The translations under genes were made by a program, and so were the position numbers. From Oreohelix idahoensis (lineage: Eukaryota; Mollusca; Gastropoda; Stylommatophora; Oreohelicidae): DNA of 64,000 bases. Each line of letters opens with the position of its first letter. The stretch's first letter is position 1. Below the pieces are notes generated by a model that was given only the letters and a program-made list of their open reading frames with translations, did not search any database and was not told the origin of the DNA. This document shows positions 25,741 through 39,112 of this stretch, one piece after another. The stretch covers positions 124,001 to 188,000 of the forward strand of contig JAMPIV010009913.1 in NCBI GenBank assembly GCA_024509875.1, given 5' to 3'.

Positions 25741-26087
25741 AAAGCATCTTGCATATAATTTGTCTAGATATCTTGTCAAACCTATTTAAGCTTCCAGTGC
25801 TCATTGACTTCTTCATTGACATCTTCATTGACTTCTTCATTGACATATTCATTGTTCGTGTTAGCTGTCCATGACATTTCAACATTTTTTTCTTTTAAAA
25901 TCACATATATGTGGCCTCTGGTGCTTTCCCTACTTGTTTACTGATTGTCTATGACTCACTTTTGTATGTCAGAATTGTTTCTATATAACTCCAAAGAACT
26001 CTCTTTCTTACTCCCATTGACAATGACTTGTTGCACACATTTTGCATTTAATAGAATGCTGATTTTCGCCTGAGCTATTCTAATCTT
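25741..26087. other. No gene recognised
   Basis: A short GACTTCTTCATTGACATCTT tandem (15-bp units, about four) lies at 25,800-25,850; otherwise there is nothing. The last bases, 26,076-26,087, are the left target duplication of the SINE that follows. Confidence 0.5.
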
Positions 26088-26365
26088 AGGAGCAGGGGTA
26101 GCATAGTGGTTAGTGCACTGGCTTCCTAGCGCAGTGGTCTATGGTTCGATCCCCAGATGAGGTGGGATTTTTTTAGGCCACAAACGGTTCCTGGGTCGAC
26201 CCAGCCCCAAATGGGTACCAGAGCAACTCTGGGAAGGTTAAGGCGGCCGGCGTGATGCCGACCACATCACCCCTAGTGTGCCGACGGTCAAGATAATATG
26301 GGCCTAACACCATATTCCCAATATGCCTCAATGGGCGTGTAACGGGTTCCTTTACCTTTACCTTT
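26088..26365 (+). mobile_element. tRNA-derived SINE (family A), copy 2
   Basis: A plus-strand copy of the SINE at 16,119-16,389. An A-box-like TAGCATAGTGGT lies at 26,099-26,110 and a B-box GGTTCGATCC at 26,143-26,152. The body has CTGGGTCGACCCAG, a GGTACC core and the CACCATATTCCCAATATG block, and the tail is a CTTTAC repeat. Direct repeats of 12 bp, TATTCTAATCTT, flank it at 26,076-26,087 and 26,366-26,377. The hexanucleotide tail may match the 3' end of the LINE partner that copies this family, which is not visible in this window. Confidence 0.92.
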
Positions 26366-26377
26366 TATTCTAATCTT

Positions 26378-26973
26378 CAACTTTGAGATAAATCTTCCAT
26401 CCAACGTTATTTACGTGCTCAGGCACTTGAAAAATTGACTTGTTGTTAAACTGTTTCATTTATTTTGATAGTGCATTCTGGAGAAAACATTTTCTTTGAG
26501 ATGAACATTACTTCTGTATTTTTGCTACGAAGGCTATGACCTTTATTTTCACTTTCAGTCACTCTTGTATCAATCATTTCCTGCAATTTCTTTTCACTTT
26601 TCGCTATTAAGCCTTTATCACCAGTGTCCAATAAGTTATTACTATTATGTCCACCAAATGATATTTCTGGTATGTCCTCAATGGATTTTATTATATTTTC
26701 ACTGAACAAATTGAACATATCTGTTGACAGAACACATCTCTGGTTAACACCCTATTTCACCTTTTGAAATGTTCCCATGTGGCCACCTATTCGTGTAAAT
26801 GTTGTTTATTGCTAATACATATCCTTTACTACACTCAGATCCTTACTAAGTTTATGCTTTCTAACATTTCGATAATTAACTCATGATTAACATTGTCAAT
26901 TGCCTTAGCGTAGTCCAAAATGCACAAATATAGATCTGTTTTTAGTTCTATGGCCCTTTCTATTAATGTTCCC

Positions 26974-26974
<1 letters not shown>
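26378..26974. other. Possible decayed LINE-like sequence, unassigned
   Basis: A 90-codon open frame on the minus strand (26,718-26,446) begins MFNLFSENIIKSIEDIPEIS and contains DKGLIAKSEKKLQEMIDTRV. The order recalls the region after the catalytic motif of a LINE reverse transcriptase, but too little remains to be sure. The minus strand between 26,850 and 26,930 gives further short fragments in other frames. Confidence 0.45.

Positions 26975-27053
<79 letters not shown>
26975..27053. repeat. (TA)n microsatellite at the left edge of the LTR element
   Basis: A pure TA run of about 79 bp abuts the first base of the left LTR at 27,054, so the retrotransposon seems to have landed in or at the edge of a TA array. 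Confidence 0.97.
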
Positions 27054-27057
<4 letters not shown>

Positions 27058-28530
27058 ACCCCGCTACTGTTACTGGTTACTGTGTGTTATCTCACTAGGT
27101 GGCAGATGGCAGGCCTAGTGACGTAATTCAAGTTTACAATCTCTCCTTTTTATCTTCCAAGTTATTTAGTTGATATCATTACTGGCCATCTCCGCCAGAG
27201 GTGTAAATTCCTGGATGATACTCTAATCCTTTTCTTGTATACTTCAGGTTCGTTCAGTTCCTTCTTTGATGTTAATAGTGACTTCGTATAGTGGTAGTTT
27301 AAATGTACATGACATACAATCAGCAATTCATAAAGATGTAATCAAATTCGTTCTGATCCTTCAAAACTTTTAATAACTTAATAAAACAACTCATATAATG
27401 AGTTATTAAAATGATAGAGTTCGCATATAGGCCTTTACTGGGTCTTTGTACTTCAGGTTAACTCATACATGAACTCTATGTCTTGTAACTTCCGTATTCC
27501 TCTTTGACTTATTCTTTTCTCCTGTAGACCTCCTTAGTCTTCGCAAAACCTGTTCCTATTTCCTCATATACCAATGTTCTTTATTAGCATTCCATACTTC
27601 ATTTGTTACTTAAATATCTTCCTTGACGAACTGGTCAGACAGGTATCTATAACTGCTCCTAGCAACAAAATTCATCTCATGCATAAATAAATGTATGTAC
27701 ACCCTTCTGATACTTACAAGTGAGAGAGCATATTTTAAGTTCTTCTATAATAGTCGACCTTCACCTTTTCTTGAAATTCATATGCAATTCTGGATACCTC
27801 AAACCTTGTTCAATATGGCTCCTCTATAATATCCCTAGTTTCCTTTAAATGTTTACAGCCTTTTGGTTACTTTACACATAGTCGTTATAACCATCCGTTT
27901 TTCTTGGTACATAGTCGTAAAGTTCTCGTAATGAACTAACAAATCGTGCTTCTGCAAGATTCTCATATAAACAAATTTCTACTCTGTGCAAAATATAATC
28001 ATAGTTCAATACTTACAAAAAACACAGCATAAACGCTGATCTCCGTTCAGAAATACACCTTAACTGTGAACCACAGAATCAAATCAAACTATCTCTCGAT
28101 AGAATAACACTGGCTAGTGATGGCTGGATATCTAAACGTATTCACATAAACCCTATCTGTAAAACCACAGAAGGTTCATCTTGTCCACACAGCGATCACA
28201 CCTTCTTCCTGAAGCACAACTCAGGACAGCCTGTCATCTAATGACCCCTGGTCATTTTTCGTGCTGTGTTTCTTGCCACTTTTCTGATTCGCTGCCCCAA
28301 ATCTTTTTACTTAAATTTATTGGTCTAGCCTTTTTTTTCTTGTTCTCGAACTTTCTATTTACAACTCACTATAATCACTCACTATTAGTTAACATGAACC
28401 GGTATTCTGAACCGTTGTCAGTTAGCAATATTATTATTTTCATTCATTATTTTCTCTTGTGAGCTGTCCTAACTGTTTATCTCACCTTAACAATAGCATG
28501 AATAATGCTTGGACAAACCCCACGATGACA
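27054..28530 (-). repeat. Left LTR (3' LTR of the element)
   Basis: A 1477-bp repeat starts TGTAACCCCGCTACTGTTAC and ends CACGATGACA, so the termini are TG...CA. It corresponds to the right LTR along its whole length. The LTR contains no open frame of significance. Its great length is at the upper end for Ty3/gypsy elements. Confidence 0.95.
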
Positions 28531-29933
28531 TACAACCCGGGGCCACACAAATGTATCCCGTAGGGAGACATTTGAGTTCTATCAACAACTATCTAGTCTC
28601 TAACTATAATGTATTATCCTATACCTGCTCCCTTACATATACATTTACAAATTATGAGTTCCAATATGGAAAGTCACAAAAATAAAACCATATATGTAAT
28701 GTCATTCCGTTACCAATACTTAATGCTTCAATTGAGGTATATCATCAATCATTACTTAAATACATAACCTCATATGATACAACAACTGATCAATAATAAT
28801 TCAATACATGCAATATATATATTTATACAGGCCGACATGGTAACTCTCTCTCTGGAAACAGAGATTTGTCAGCACTCGTCATGTCTGTATTATCTGCCGT
28901 CAGTGTCATTAGTGAATTAGAACGGTCAGATAGGCGGAGTTACACTTAATAGTATGACGAAGCGTGCATAACTAACTGTCCTGGGGCGATAGTGAAAGAC
29001 ATGTGTCGCTAATCAAGTCAGAATTTGATGTGCTCGACTGATCTTAGCCTTGGATGCACAGTTCGTGTCGTTAATTCTGTCTGAAACTATAAACGTCATA
29101 TACATGTGTACAGAACCTCATCAAATATAGAACATCCTTCTGGCTAAAGTTAATGTCAGCGTGACTACGTGGCTGTGTCATCATTATCATCTTTCAAGTA
29201 ATCACATAGGATATCTTTATTAATTCTTCTACTAAATCCAAACTATGATTACTGCCCAGAGCAGCACTACTGCGAAGCATGTCGCGTTCCTGGTGTCGCT
29301 ATATAGTGAGCGCAATGGTAACTGGGGTACATCCTTTGTGGGTGGTGAAGGGGGAAAGGGTATGAGATGTGTCGTGGCGATGTTCACCGATATTGCTTGT
29401 TGTATACTCTTTGTTACCTGTACCTGGGTGAGAGGAATTTCTTACATTTCTATTATTTGGCTTTGCCTATTTCATATCTCTTCTTTTCTTTTTCCTCTGT
29501 TGCTAATTTAAATGTGCATATAACTGGAATCTATACACTATACAAACAAATATGGCAATAATACTATCAATACTGACAGTAATTATCAGTCTTGATCCTC
29601 TGGTGTGCTGAATCCGATACCTTGGGAAGTATATTAGCAAGCTCTGTGTTTTCCTAGATTACAGTCTGATTATTTCTTTTTTCTTCTATAGTTCTATACT
29701 TTCGTCCCTTAAAGAGTTGCATGAGTAATGTGAGTGTCCAAGTGTCCAATAAATCAACTAACTTAAACACTGGTTTAAAAAAAAAATAAATTGACTTAGT
29801 GGTAGGTACTTTGTTGATAAAAGTACCTATAAGCACAGTGCTGGGGAAGTGCTGCGATTAGTACTTTAGCTGGGGGAGTACTTTACGATGATTACACTGC
29901 CTGCATCAATTTTGAAAATTCTTTTGCAAGCTC
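28531..29933 (-). other. Internal non-coding region of the LTR element
   Basis: About 1.4 kb lies between the end of pol and the 3' LTR. No envelope, chromodomain or other gene was recognised on either strand, and open frames are at most 88 codons. A classical polypurine tract next to the LTR is not obvious. The length would accommodate a lost additional gene, but there is no positive evidence for one. Confidence 0.6.
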
Positions 29934-32689
29934 TTACAGTGTGATTTCTCTGCTGGAGAAACGACTGTCGTAATGTGACGATTTTGGTATTGATTGTGTT
30001 GTTGTGTTTATAGTCGCTCTGCAGGAGAAAGAGGGCGATTGAATATTTGGACGATGATGTAACACTGGAATCGGCTTGTGAACTGGGCGATGATTTCTTC
30101 TGAACTTGGCTCGTACATGCTCTTGCGGTAGACGTAATAGCTTCGCTTGTGGCGACGAATCTCCTGATGAAGGGAGGTAAGGGCGCTTGGTAGCTGTACG
30201 TATCTCAGTGTTGGTAGTATCATCCATACAATCGATGTCGCTTTCTTCTCGTTCTGTTGTCTGAAGTTCTGACTCATAAGGTGCTAAAGGCATGTCAACA
30301 ATGTTCTTTTCGGTGTGTGTCTCATCGAAAGATCGCAATGCTTGAATGTTTGTATGATCTTCTGTAGGGCTCCGACTATGGTGTGTTATGTTGTTTCTTT
30401 TTGCTTGCAAGAGCCTGTCATCTTCGCTGTCCCAGCTGGAATGTGAAGGCTGGTGTGTGGGTTGTTGCTGGCTTGGAACTAGCGGTTGTACTCCTTGACT
30501 GCCATAGTATGTTTGACCCGTTATGGATGGGTGAGGTTCGTTCTCATTCACTGATACTGGTGTGCTGCTATCTCTACCGCGTAAACGATTGTCTCGAGAT
30601 ACTAACCTCTCTCTTAGTTCTACCGGCGGAATATCATCTTCGTGTTCTGACATGTCTCTACAACGATTTAATCGATGTATATCATCCTGTAGTTGATTTG
30701 GGTTGTTACACTGTTCTGTGTGAATATCAAGATCATCATCTGTGTCGATTTCACTGTGTGAGGTGGTTGACGTCTCTGTGGAATTGTAGTGATTCAGTGT
30801 GGCTTTTCGTACGGGTCTGCCTTTCGATAAAGCTGGTGGTGCTATCGGGCGATGATTATCTTTCTTTATCTGTGCTGCATGAGCTTTGGTGACTATGTTC
30901 TTCTCTTCATTTCATAATATGTAATTTATAGGTGTTGTTTTTTCAAGTACTTTATATCCATCGAGCCATCGTGCGTCAAATTTGTTGTCGCGAACATTCT
31001 TCTTATAATAAACTTTATCACCAACTTGAAATTGTTCCAATGTAGCTCTTTTATCGCGCTGTTTCTACCATTTCTTGAAAGCTTTCTGCGAATTGCGATT
31101 AGCTATCTGGTGTGCTCTATGTTTCTCTCGTAGAATAATTTCGATGGGATCTTCTCCTACATACTTCCTCTGAGGTTGCAAGAGATTGTCTAATAGAAAA
31201 GTATGTTATGTCCATATAACATGTAGAATGGTGACAGTCCTGTTGTCTCATTTGTGTTTACACGTATTGCTTCGAGCGCTTGATTGATATATAAATCCCA
31301 ATATTGTACGTTTCCTTGTATATATTTGGCAAGGATATCATGTAAAGTAGCATGCATTCGCTCATTTCTTCCATTGGCCAGAGGCCTGTAGAATCTAATA
31401 GTGGCATGTTGGATATGCAGAGTCTGGAGTGTCTTCTTGAAAGGGTTACCGACAAATTGTTTCCCGTTGTCTGTGATTATCCTCCTAGGGAAGCCATGTC
31501 TTGGTACGAATTCTTGCAGAAAAAAACTCAGTTACTGTCGCTGACGTTATATTTTTGAGAGGATAACTTTCACGCCATACCGAATATTGATCAACAATGT
31601 GCAAAAGGTATGCATTTCCGGACTGGGTAATGGGGTGTGGACCAGAAATGTCCATCCTTATGACTTCCATCGGGAAATGGGATGGTTTAATCTCTTGCAA
31701 GGGAACCCTAGTTGGTCTCATATTTCTCATTCTGCACGTTTTGCAAGTACTAACATATTCAATTATGTCTTTGTACATTGACATCCAGTAGTACCTTCTT
31801 TTGATAATGTCGACGGTTTTATCCCTTCCAACATGTCCGTTATTGTCATGGAACTGCACAAATAACTCAGGCACTAATAACTGGGGAATTACTTTTTGTA
31901 GTCTCCCTTCTTGTTTCTCCTCAATGTGATATAGAACTTGGTCATGTGGCAGAATAGTGAATTGTTTGAGTGACGTGGGTTTCGTTTCTACTTGTTTAAT
32001 AAGCTTGAGAATTTCGGAGTCTTTTCTCTGCTCAGTGTGTACATCAAATGTGTCCAAGTCTACTGTTTCTTGTTTACCAGTATCTGTTGTGGCGGTGCTA
32101 AAGTCGAAATCTACCCTGTTGGAATTTATGATGTTGATCTCCTTTGCATTGTCGTTGATGTCAGTAAAAGCATCAGGATCATCTTCCTGTGTGGTACTAG
32201 AGTATGGGATTCGGGAAAGGAGGTCTGCACGCGTATTCTGAGTACCCGGAATATATTCAATTCTTGTGTCATAGGATTGCAAGTTCATGGACCAAGTCTT
32301 AATTTCTTGGGCTGCTTGTGTGTCTTAGTGAGCCAATTCAACAAGGGTTGGTGGTCCGTTCTACTGATGAGTTTGTTGCCTCTAATGTAAAAATCAAGCT
32401 TCTGTATCGCGTAATGTATGGTGAAAGCTTCTTTCTCCGTAGTCAACCATCGTCTCTGTGTTTTAGAGAGGGCGTGTGATACAAATGCTATGGGCATCTC
32501 GTGAGAATCTGTGGTATGATCGGTGTCTCGTCTTCTTCTCTGGGTTGGACTTAACAAGCACCTATTGCTGTATTGGAGGCATCTGTGTATAAGACAATTG
32601 GGCGAGATATATCTGGATGTGCGAGAAGTGGTATTATTGTAAGCGCATTCTTGAAGTAGTCGAAGGATTTCTGACATTCCTCCGTCCAC
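29934..32689 (-). pseudogene. Ty3/gypsy RNase H and integrase region
   Basis: On the minus strand, RNase H reads IVLYTDASNTAIGAC, then WLTTEKEAFTIHYAIQKLDF and SRTDHQPLLNWL. Integrase follows: a zinc-binding H-H-C-C segment (DNNGHVGRDKTVDIIKRRYY, then CKTCRMRN), MDISGP with the first aspartate near 31,650, TDNGKQF with the second near 31,470, and an NER glutamate near 31,357. All three catalytic residues are readable, but in different frames. A long Ser/Thr/Gln-rich C-terminal extension (30,653-29,934, 239 codons) has no known domain. Frameshifts occur near 32,560, 32,287 and 31,490, and further stops occur between 31,480 and 30,660. Integrase inserts the cDNA into the nuclear genome. Confidence 0.9.
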
Positions 32690-33700
32690 TTGAATCGTGA
32701 ATACTTCTTTGTTAGCGCAATAAGCGGTTCAGCGGCCTCTGAGAAGTTAATAACGTGGCATCTGTAATATCCACAACAACCGATATAAGTTCGTATCTGC
32801 TTCACTGTTGTAGGGGCGGGCATCTTTCTAATTGCTTCCACTTTATCTGTGTCAGGGCGAATGCCATCTTTGTTAACTATGAATCCTAAATATTTGGTTT
32901 CCGTTTTTAGGAACTCACATTTGCTAAGCTTGAGTTTAACTTGGTGGTGTCGGAGGCGATCAAAAACTTGCTCAACTTTTCTTAAGTGGGCATTCACGGT
33001 ACCTGATGTGTGAATATGTACATCATCTATTTAGGATAATGCAAAAGAATGCATTCCCTGCAAAACCTTGTCCATCAGTGCTATGTATGTTGCGGGACTC
33101 CCTTTCAAACCAAAAGGCATGACGTTCCACTTGTAGCTACCCATGTGTGTACAAAATGTTGACTTTTCTTTAGCTGCTGGTGTCATAGGAATACACCAAA
33201 ATCCTGAGCGTGCATTCAATGTAGTAAAGTGTGTAGAATGTCCGAGTGTCGCCAAAATATCATCAATGCGTGGTAATTTATATGAAATCGTCTTGGTAAT
33301 TATGTTCAATGCGCGGTAATCGCAGCAAAATCTACTTGTTCCATCTTTTTTCGATACAATTACTATTGGCGATGACTATGCTGATCTGGATCTTTCCATA
33401 ATTCCTGCACTCAACATGTCGTTTATAGACTTCTCCACTATCTCACGGTTCTTCAAAGGCGTGTGGTAGGGTTTCAAACTAATAGGTTCCTCTGTTGTGG
33501 TCTGAATGTCCATATGTACCGTACTGGTTCTGCCTAACTCCATATCCATTAGTGCGAATACATCTTGGTGTTTAGTGATGATCGCACTAAGTTTAGATTT
33601 ATGTTGACCTTCTACTTTCAGTGTCGCCAGTAATTGCGATAACCGGTCTGGTGTGTGGTTCTGTATCTGGGACTCTTGGTTTGTCCACGGTGTTTTAACA
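32551..33700 (-). pseudogene. Ty3/gypsy reverse transcriptase region
   Basis: One minus-strand frame runs from 34,080 to 32,551, broken by stops at 33,376-33,378 and 33,031-33,033. RT motifs appear in order: EPISLKPYHTPLKNREIVEK (leader), SSPIVIVSKKDGTSRFC, LPRIDDIL, KWNVMPFGLKGSPAT, IDDVHIHTSG, LKLSKCEFLKTETKYLGFIV and the YYRCHVINFSEAAEPL connection. The tyrosine of the catalytic Y-x-D-D motif is replaced by a TAA stop (33,031-33,033), leaving IDD, so the enzyme cannot be made from this copy. RT copies the element RNA into DNA in cytoplasmic particles. Confidence 0.93.
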
Positions 33701-33739
33701 TATGTGTTTTTTTCATCAGTACTGTAAATGTTACGTCTA

Positions 33740-34020
33740 CTCTCTCGTTCACTACGGCAATATTCGAAGGTCTTTGGATATCTGGGTTCATATCTTCGAC
33801 AGAATGGTTTGTTTGCGTATCTCGTATTGGGTTTCCGCCATGGAGTATGCTCTTCCTCTGTTCTATGATTGTTATTTCTGCTCTTTCGTTCACTACGGCA
33901 GTATTCAAAGGGTTTTGGATATCTTGATTCATATCTTCGATACAGTGGTTTGTTTGAGTATCTCGTATTGGGTTTCTGCCATGGAGTATGCTCTACTTCT
34001 GTTCTATGATTATAGTGTCC
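33740..34020. repeat. 141-bp duplication inside pol linker
   Basis: Two adjacent copies share TCGTTCACTACGGCA, GATATCTGGGTTCATATCTT-like and GTATCTCGTATTGGGTTTC blocks, offset by about 141 bp. In translation this duplicates a 47-residue basic, Arg/Tyr/Pro-rich segment between protease and RT (RYESRYPKPFEYCRSERKSR and its partner). Because 141 is divisible by three, the frame is kept. Confidence 0.85.
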
Positions 34021-34080
34021 ACTATAGTGAGAAGGTGATCTATTATACCAACGGCCTGTTTTCTGTGCAGGGGTTGGCAA

Positions 34081-34841
34081 TAAATAGTGGGTAACAAGAT
34101 TAACATGGTGCGATTTTCTCCCACTGTTGCCTGTTCCTCTGTATATCCCATCGTATGCTTTTCTTCTTATTACTTGACCAACTTCATGTGCATAACGAAG
34201 ATATTTAATTCTTTCCGTATCTGAATATATATCTTCAGGTTCATCTTTGCAAGCTCGTTCATATGCCTCAAATTCTTGATCTTCTGCGTTGCTATGATTA
34301 ATGTATTGATCACCTGATTATCTTCCTGGCAATGGTGTGTCATCTTGATATTCTCGACTTGTGGGGCGGCGTGGGGTTGAGTATGGGATTTGACATGGTG
34401 TGGGGAATGAAGGGTATCGATAGGTTGGGTCCTCGGGTTCATCTGTGCAGGCTCTATCATACGGTGTGTCATCTTGGTTAGTGTGTCTTCTCTCTCTCTG
34501 TGTATGGGAGTAGCATAACTCTCAGGTACATAATCAGTGCTCTCCATCTTGGGCATGTGATATGTTCGTCGACATCTATGTTTCCCGTTGCTCTGCTGGC
34601 TGTAAATTTTTTCTCTATCTGTTGTCCTGTTTGACTTGACCAACGTTCTTGTTCCTGGAGTCTGGCGCCTAATCCTGTGAGTAAATTGGTTACCATATGT
34701 GCTTTGCCATTGAAGTCGTCTGTCAGAGTCGGAGGGGTGACATGGGGCATGATTTTGGGATATACGTGGAGCGGGGGAATGATGGTGTTGACTCTGACCA
34801 ACGTAAAGCGTTTGATTGTTAATGGTACAGGTCAAGGACGA
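34081..34841 (-). pseudogene. Pol linker between protease and RT
   Basis: An open stretch of 221 codons on the minus strand (34,835-34,170) is rich in His, Thr and Gln and resembles no enzyme. It lies between the protease and the RT leader. A frameshift separates it from the RT frame. It may be a genuine linker or the result of frame disruption. Confidence 0.5.
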
Positions 34842-35500
34842 TCATCGTACTTTAGCAATTATCGCACCTCTGTGTATCGTTGTAGCTTGTCCCGATGTGT
34901 TTACAATCATGACTGTAAAGTCACGGGAGGGAGATACTTCTGCAATACCTTCAGTAACAAACATAAGGGGTTCGTCATTGATGTCCTCATTTTCCAAGGG
35001 TTCAATCTGGATTGTTTGTCCTGGTCCGATATAATTGGAACTCTTAATTCGACCTTTGGCTATCACAAGCGTGTTAGGTAGTACTGTAACTGGAGTTGTT
35101 AAGCGTACTTGGGATGCGATATGCATATCATCATGTAACTGTATATATTCACCATTGATATTGATATTATGCAGGTAGAAATATATTCTGGCGTTGTGGC
35201 GAGTAAGGAAGTCTCTACCGAGAATGAAGTTTCTGGACATCCCACGTGTAATTATAAAGGGATGTGTAAGCTGTTGCTGTTCTATGTGGAATGTAATATA
35301 TGCTGTGCCACAAGACTTCATAGATTCTCCTGTCACCGAGGCCATACATGTCTTTGATGGTCGGAAGTTCACAAGATGTGTAATTTGTTTATATAACTGT
35401 TCACTAATCAGACTAACTGATGCGCCAGTGTCCACAACTGCTCGGTAATTCTTCTTGTCAACATTGATAAGACAGGAACTAGTGTCTGGGGTAATGTTTA
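34842..35500 (-). pseudogene. Retropepsin-like protease region
   Basis: An open frame of 197 codons contains VDTGASVSLIS, the aspartic protease active site D-T-G-A (near 35,433), and FILGRDFLTRHNA, the conserved I-L-G-x-D block at the end of the fold. Active-site residues look intact. The protease cuts gag and pol polyproteins during particle maturation. The frame extends upstream of the listed methionine to at least 35,500. It is in a different frame from the end of gag. Confidence 0.88.
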
Positions 35501-35641
35501 TGGACTGTATTTCTTGCTCATGTGTTCTTTGAGGAGGAGGTATTGGGTGTGGAACAATGTTGTTTTTCTTTTTATGTATGGACCTATGATGAAGGAAGTT
35601 GTTGTTTCCATCAAATTTATAGTCACCAATAACGGTCCTGC

Positions 35642-36727
35642 TTAATGGTTGACTGTTCCGTTTTCCTGGTTGTACATTCGTGATTGTCCTCTTGTAAAAT
35701 TGGAAGCTGTATGTGGTCCGCGAAAATTCTGACCATATTGATTACTATTGCCATAACCATGATGTCGTGGGTTGTTATAGCATTGCTGGTGTAGGCGAGG
35801 ATGTTGTCGTCGGCACTCACGGGCTAGGTGTACTTGAATACCACAAATAAAACAAGTAGGGATGCTAAGTTGATGAACGTTCTGTTTATTATGAGGATGT
35901 CGAGTATAATTTGTTCTTGACTGCTCCTGATTATTCATAGGGCCTGGGCGATGCCAACGCGAGCGGGAATGACCAATTTCCATCGGTTCATGATCCGGAT
36001 GTGATTCAACTATGAGTTCTTGCTCGATACATGGGTTAAATCTTGTTCGAACATTCTCCTCTCTAATTGCCATTTGGATCGCTTCATTTATCGTTTTCGG
36101 ATCTATACGAATCATGTGTAGTTTAATATCACTCCCTGCTATTTCATCAATAAATATGCCCACAAGATGTTTTTATAAATCTTGTGATGCTGTCAAACCA
36201 TCCAGACATGCTTCCTCTGCTAAGATTAATAACTTTTCTCCATAGGATTGAGTAGGTTCTGTATGTTCTTGCCTAATGCGGCGAAGAAGTGACCAAGCGT
36301 GCTCCGTGTTAGTAATGTCACTGTAACGTTGCGTTAACTCTTTTTTTAGTGAATCATACGTTTCATTGGGGTATGTATTGTCACGTCTTCTAAAAAAATC
36401 AGTGACCAAGGAGTCTGATGACAAATATAGAATTCGCTTACGGTCCAAATCCGTGCATGCGTTTACCATAGTAGCGAATTTTTCTGCATCTTTCAACTAT
36501 CTTCGAAACTCTTTAGAATCCCCTGTAAATGGTGTGAAAACTGATCTAATCAGGTTATACTTTGCATAATGGTCAACGTTATGTAATGTGTCAGTGATGC
36601 TTTTGAGAGCAACCATTGCGGGTTTCTGTTCCGGAGGTAGTGGAACAAATGCAGGTTGTTGTTCTATCTGTTGTTGTTGTTGCTGTTGTTACTGTTGATA
36701 CAGTAGATCCGAATGCGATGTAGCCAT
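35642..36727 (-). pseudogene. Gag of the Ty3/gypsy element
   Basis: The minus-strand frame starts with ATG at 36,727, 14 bp inside the primer binding site end. It opens with a glutamine run encoded by CAA/CAG repeats near 36,665-36,700. The capsid-like region follows (FTPFTGDSKEFRR, TDFFRRRDN, EHAWSLLRRIRQ), then a single zinc knuckle, CFICGIQVHLARECRRQ (C-X2-C-X4-H-X4-C), near 35,820-35,860, and an Asn/Gly/Arg-rich tail. In-frame stops lie near 36,690, 36,497 and 36,173. Gag forms the particle shell and binds the element RNA through the knuckle. Confidence 0.9.
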
Positions 36728-36740
36728 GTTGTCACTAAGA

Positions 36741-36759
36741 AAGACTGGTCTCGGCGCCA
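36741..36759 (-). promoter_or_regulatory. Primer binding site candidate
   Basis: The minus strand reads TGGCGCCGAGACCAGTCTT starting 10 bp after the inner edge of the right LTR. The initial TGG is complementary to the CCA end of a tRNA, and TGGCGCC is a common start for primer sites in Ty3/gypsy elements and retroviruses. The matching tRNA was not determined. Confidence 0.75.
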
Positions 36760-36769
36760 ATTAGAAGTA

Positions 36770-38345
<1,576 letters not shown>

Positions 38346-38392
38346 TGTATCTTCTCCTCATATTTACTATAAGCACTATTTATGCATTTATA

Positions 38393-39020
<628 letters not shown>

Positions 39021-39112
39021 TCTGTGTGTATGATAGTGGGATGTTTCAGGTAGCATCGAAGAATGTGCTGTTTGGCAAATTGTACTCACTAATTGACTAA
39101 TATGATTAATTC

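Noticed and set aside
26099..26152. Functional tRNA gene
   Set aside because: It has A and B boxes but is the head of a SINE with tail and target duplications; there is no sign of a complete cloverleaf gene.
28181..28462. 93-codon open frame, repeated at 37,896
   Set aside because: Both lie in the LTR pair at equivalent positions, and the second copy is cut short by differences; no coding evidence.
33655..34094. Plus-strand open frames of 90-130 codons
   Set aside because: Antisense shadows of the gypsy pol linker and its 141-bp duplication.
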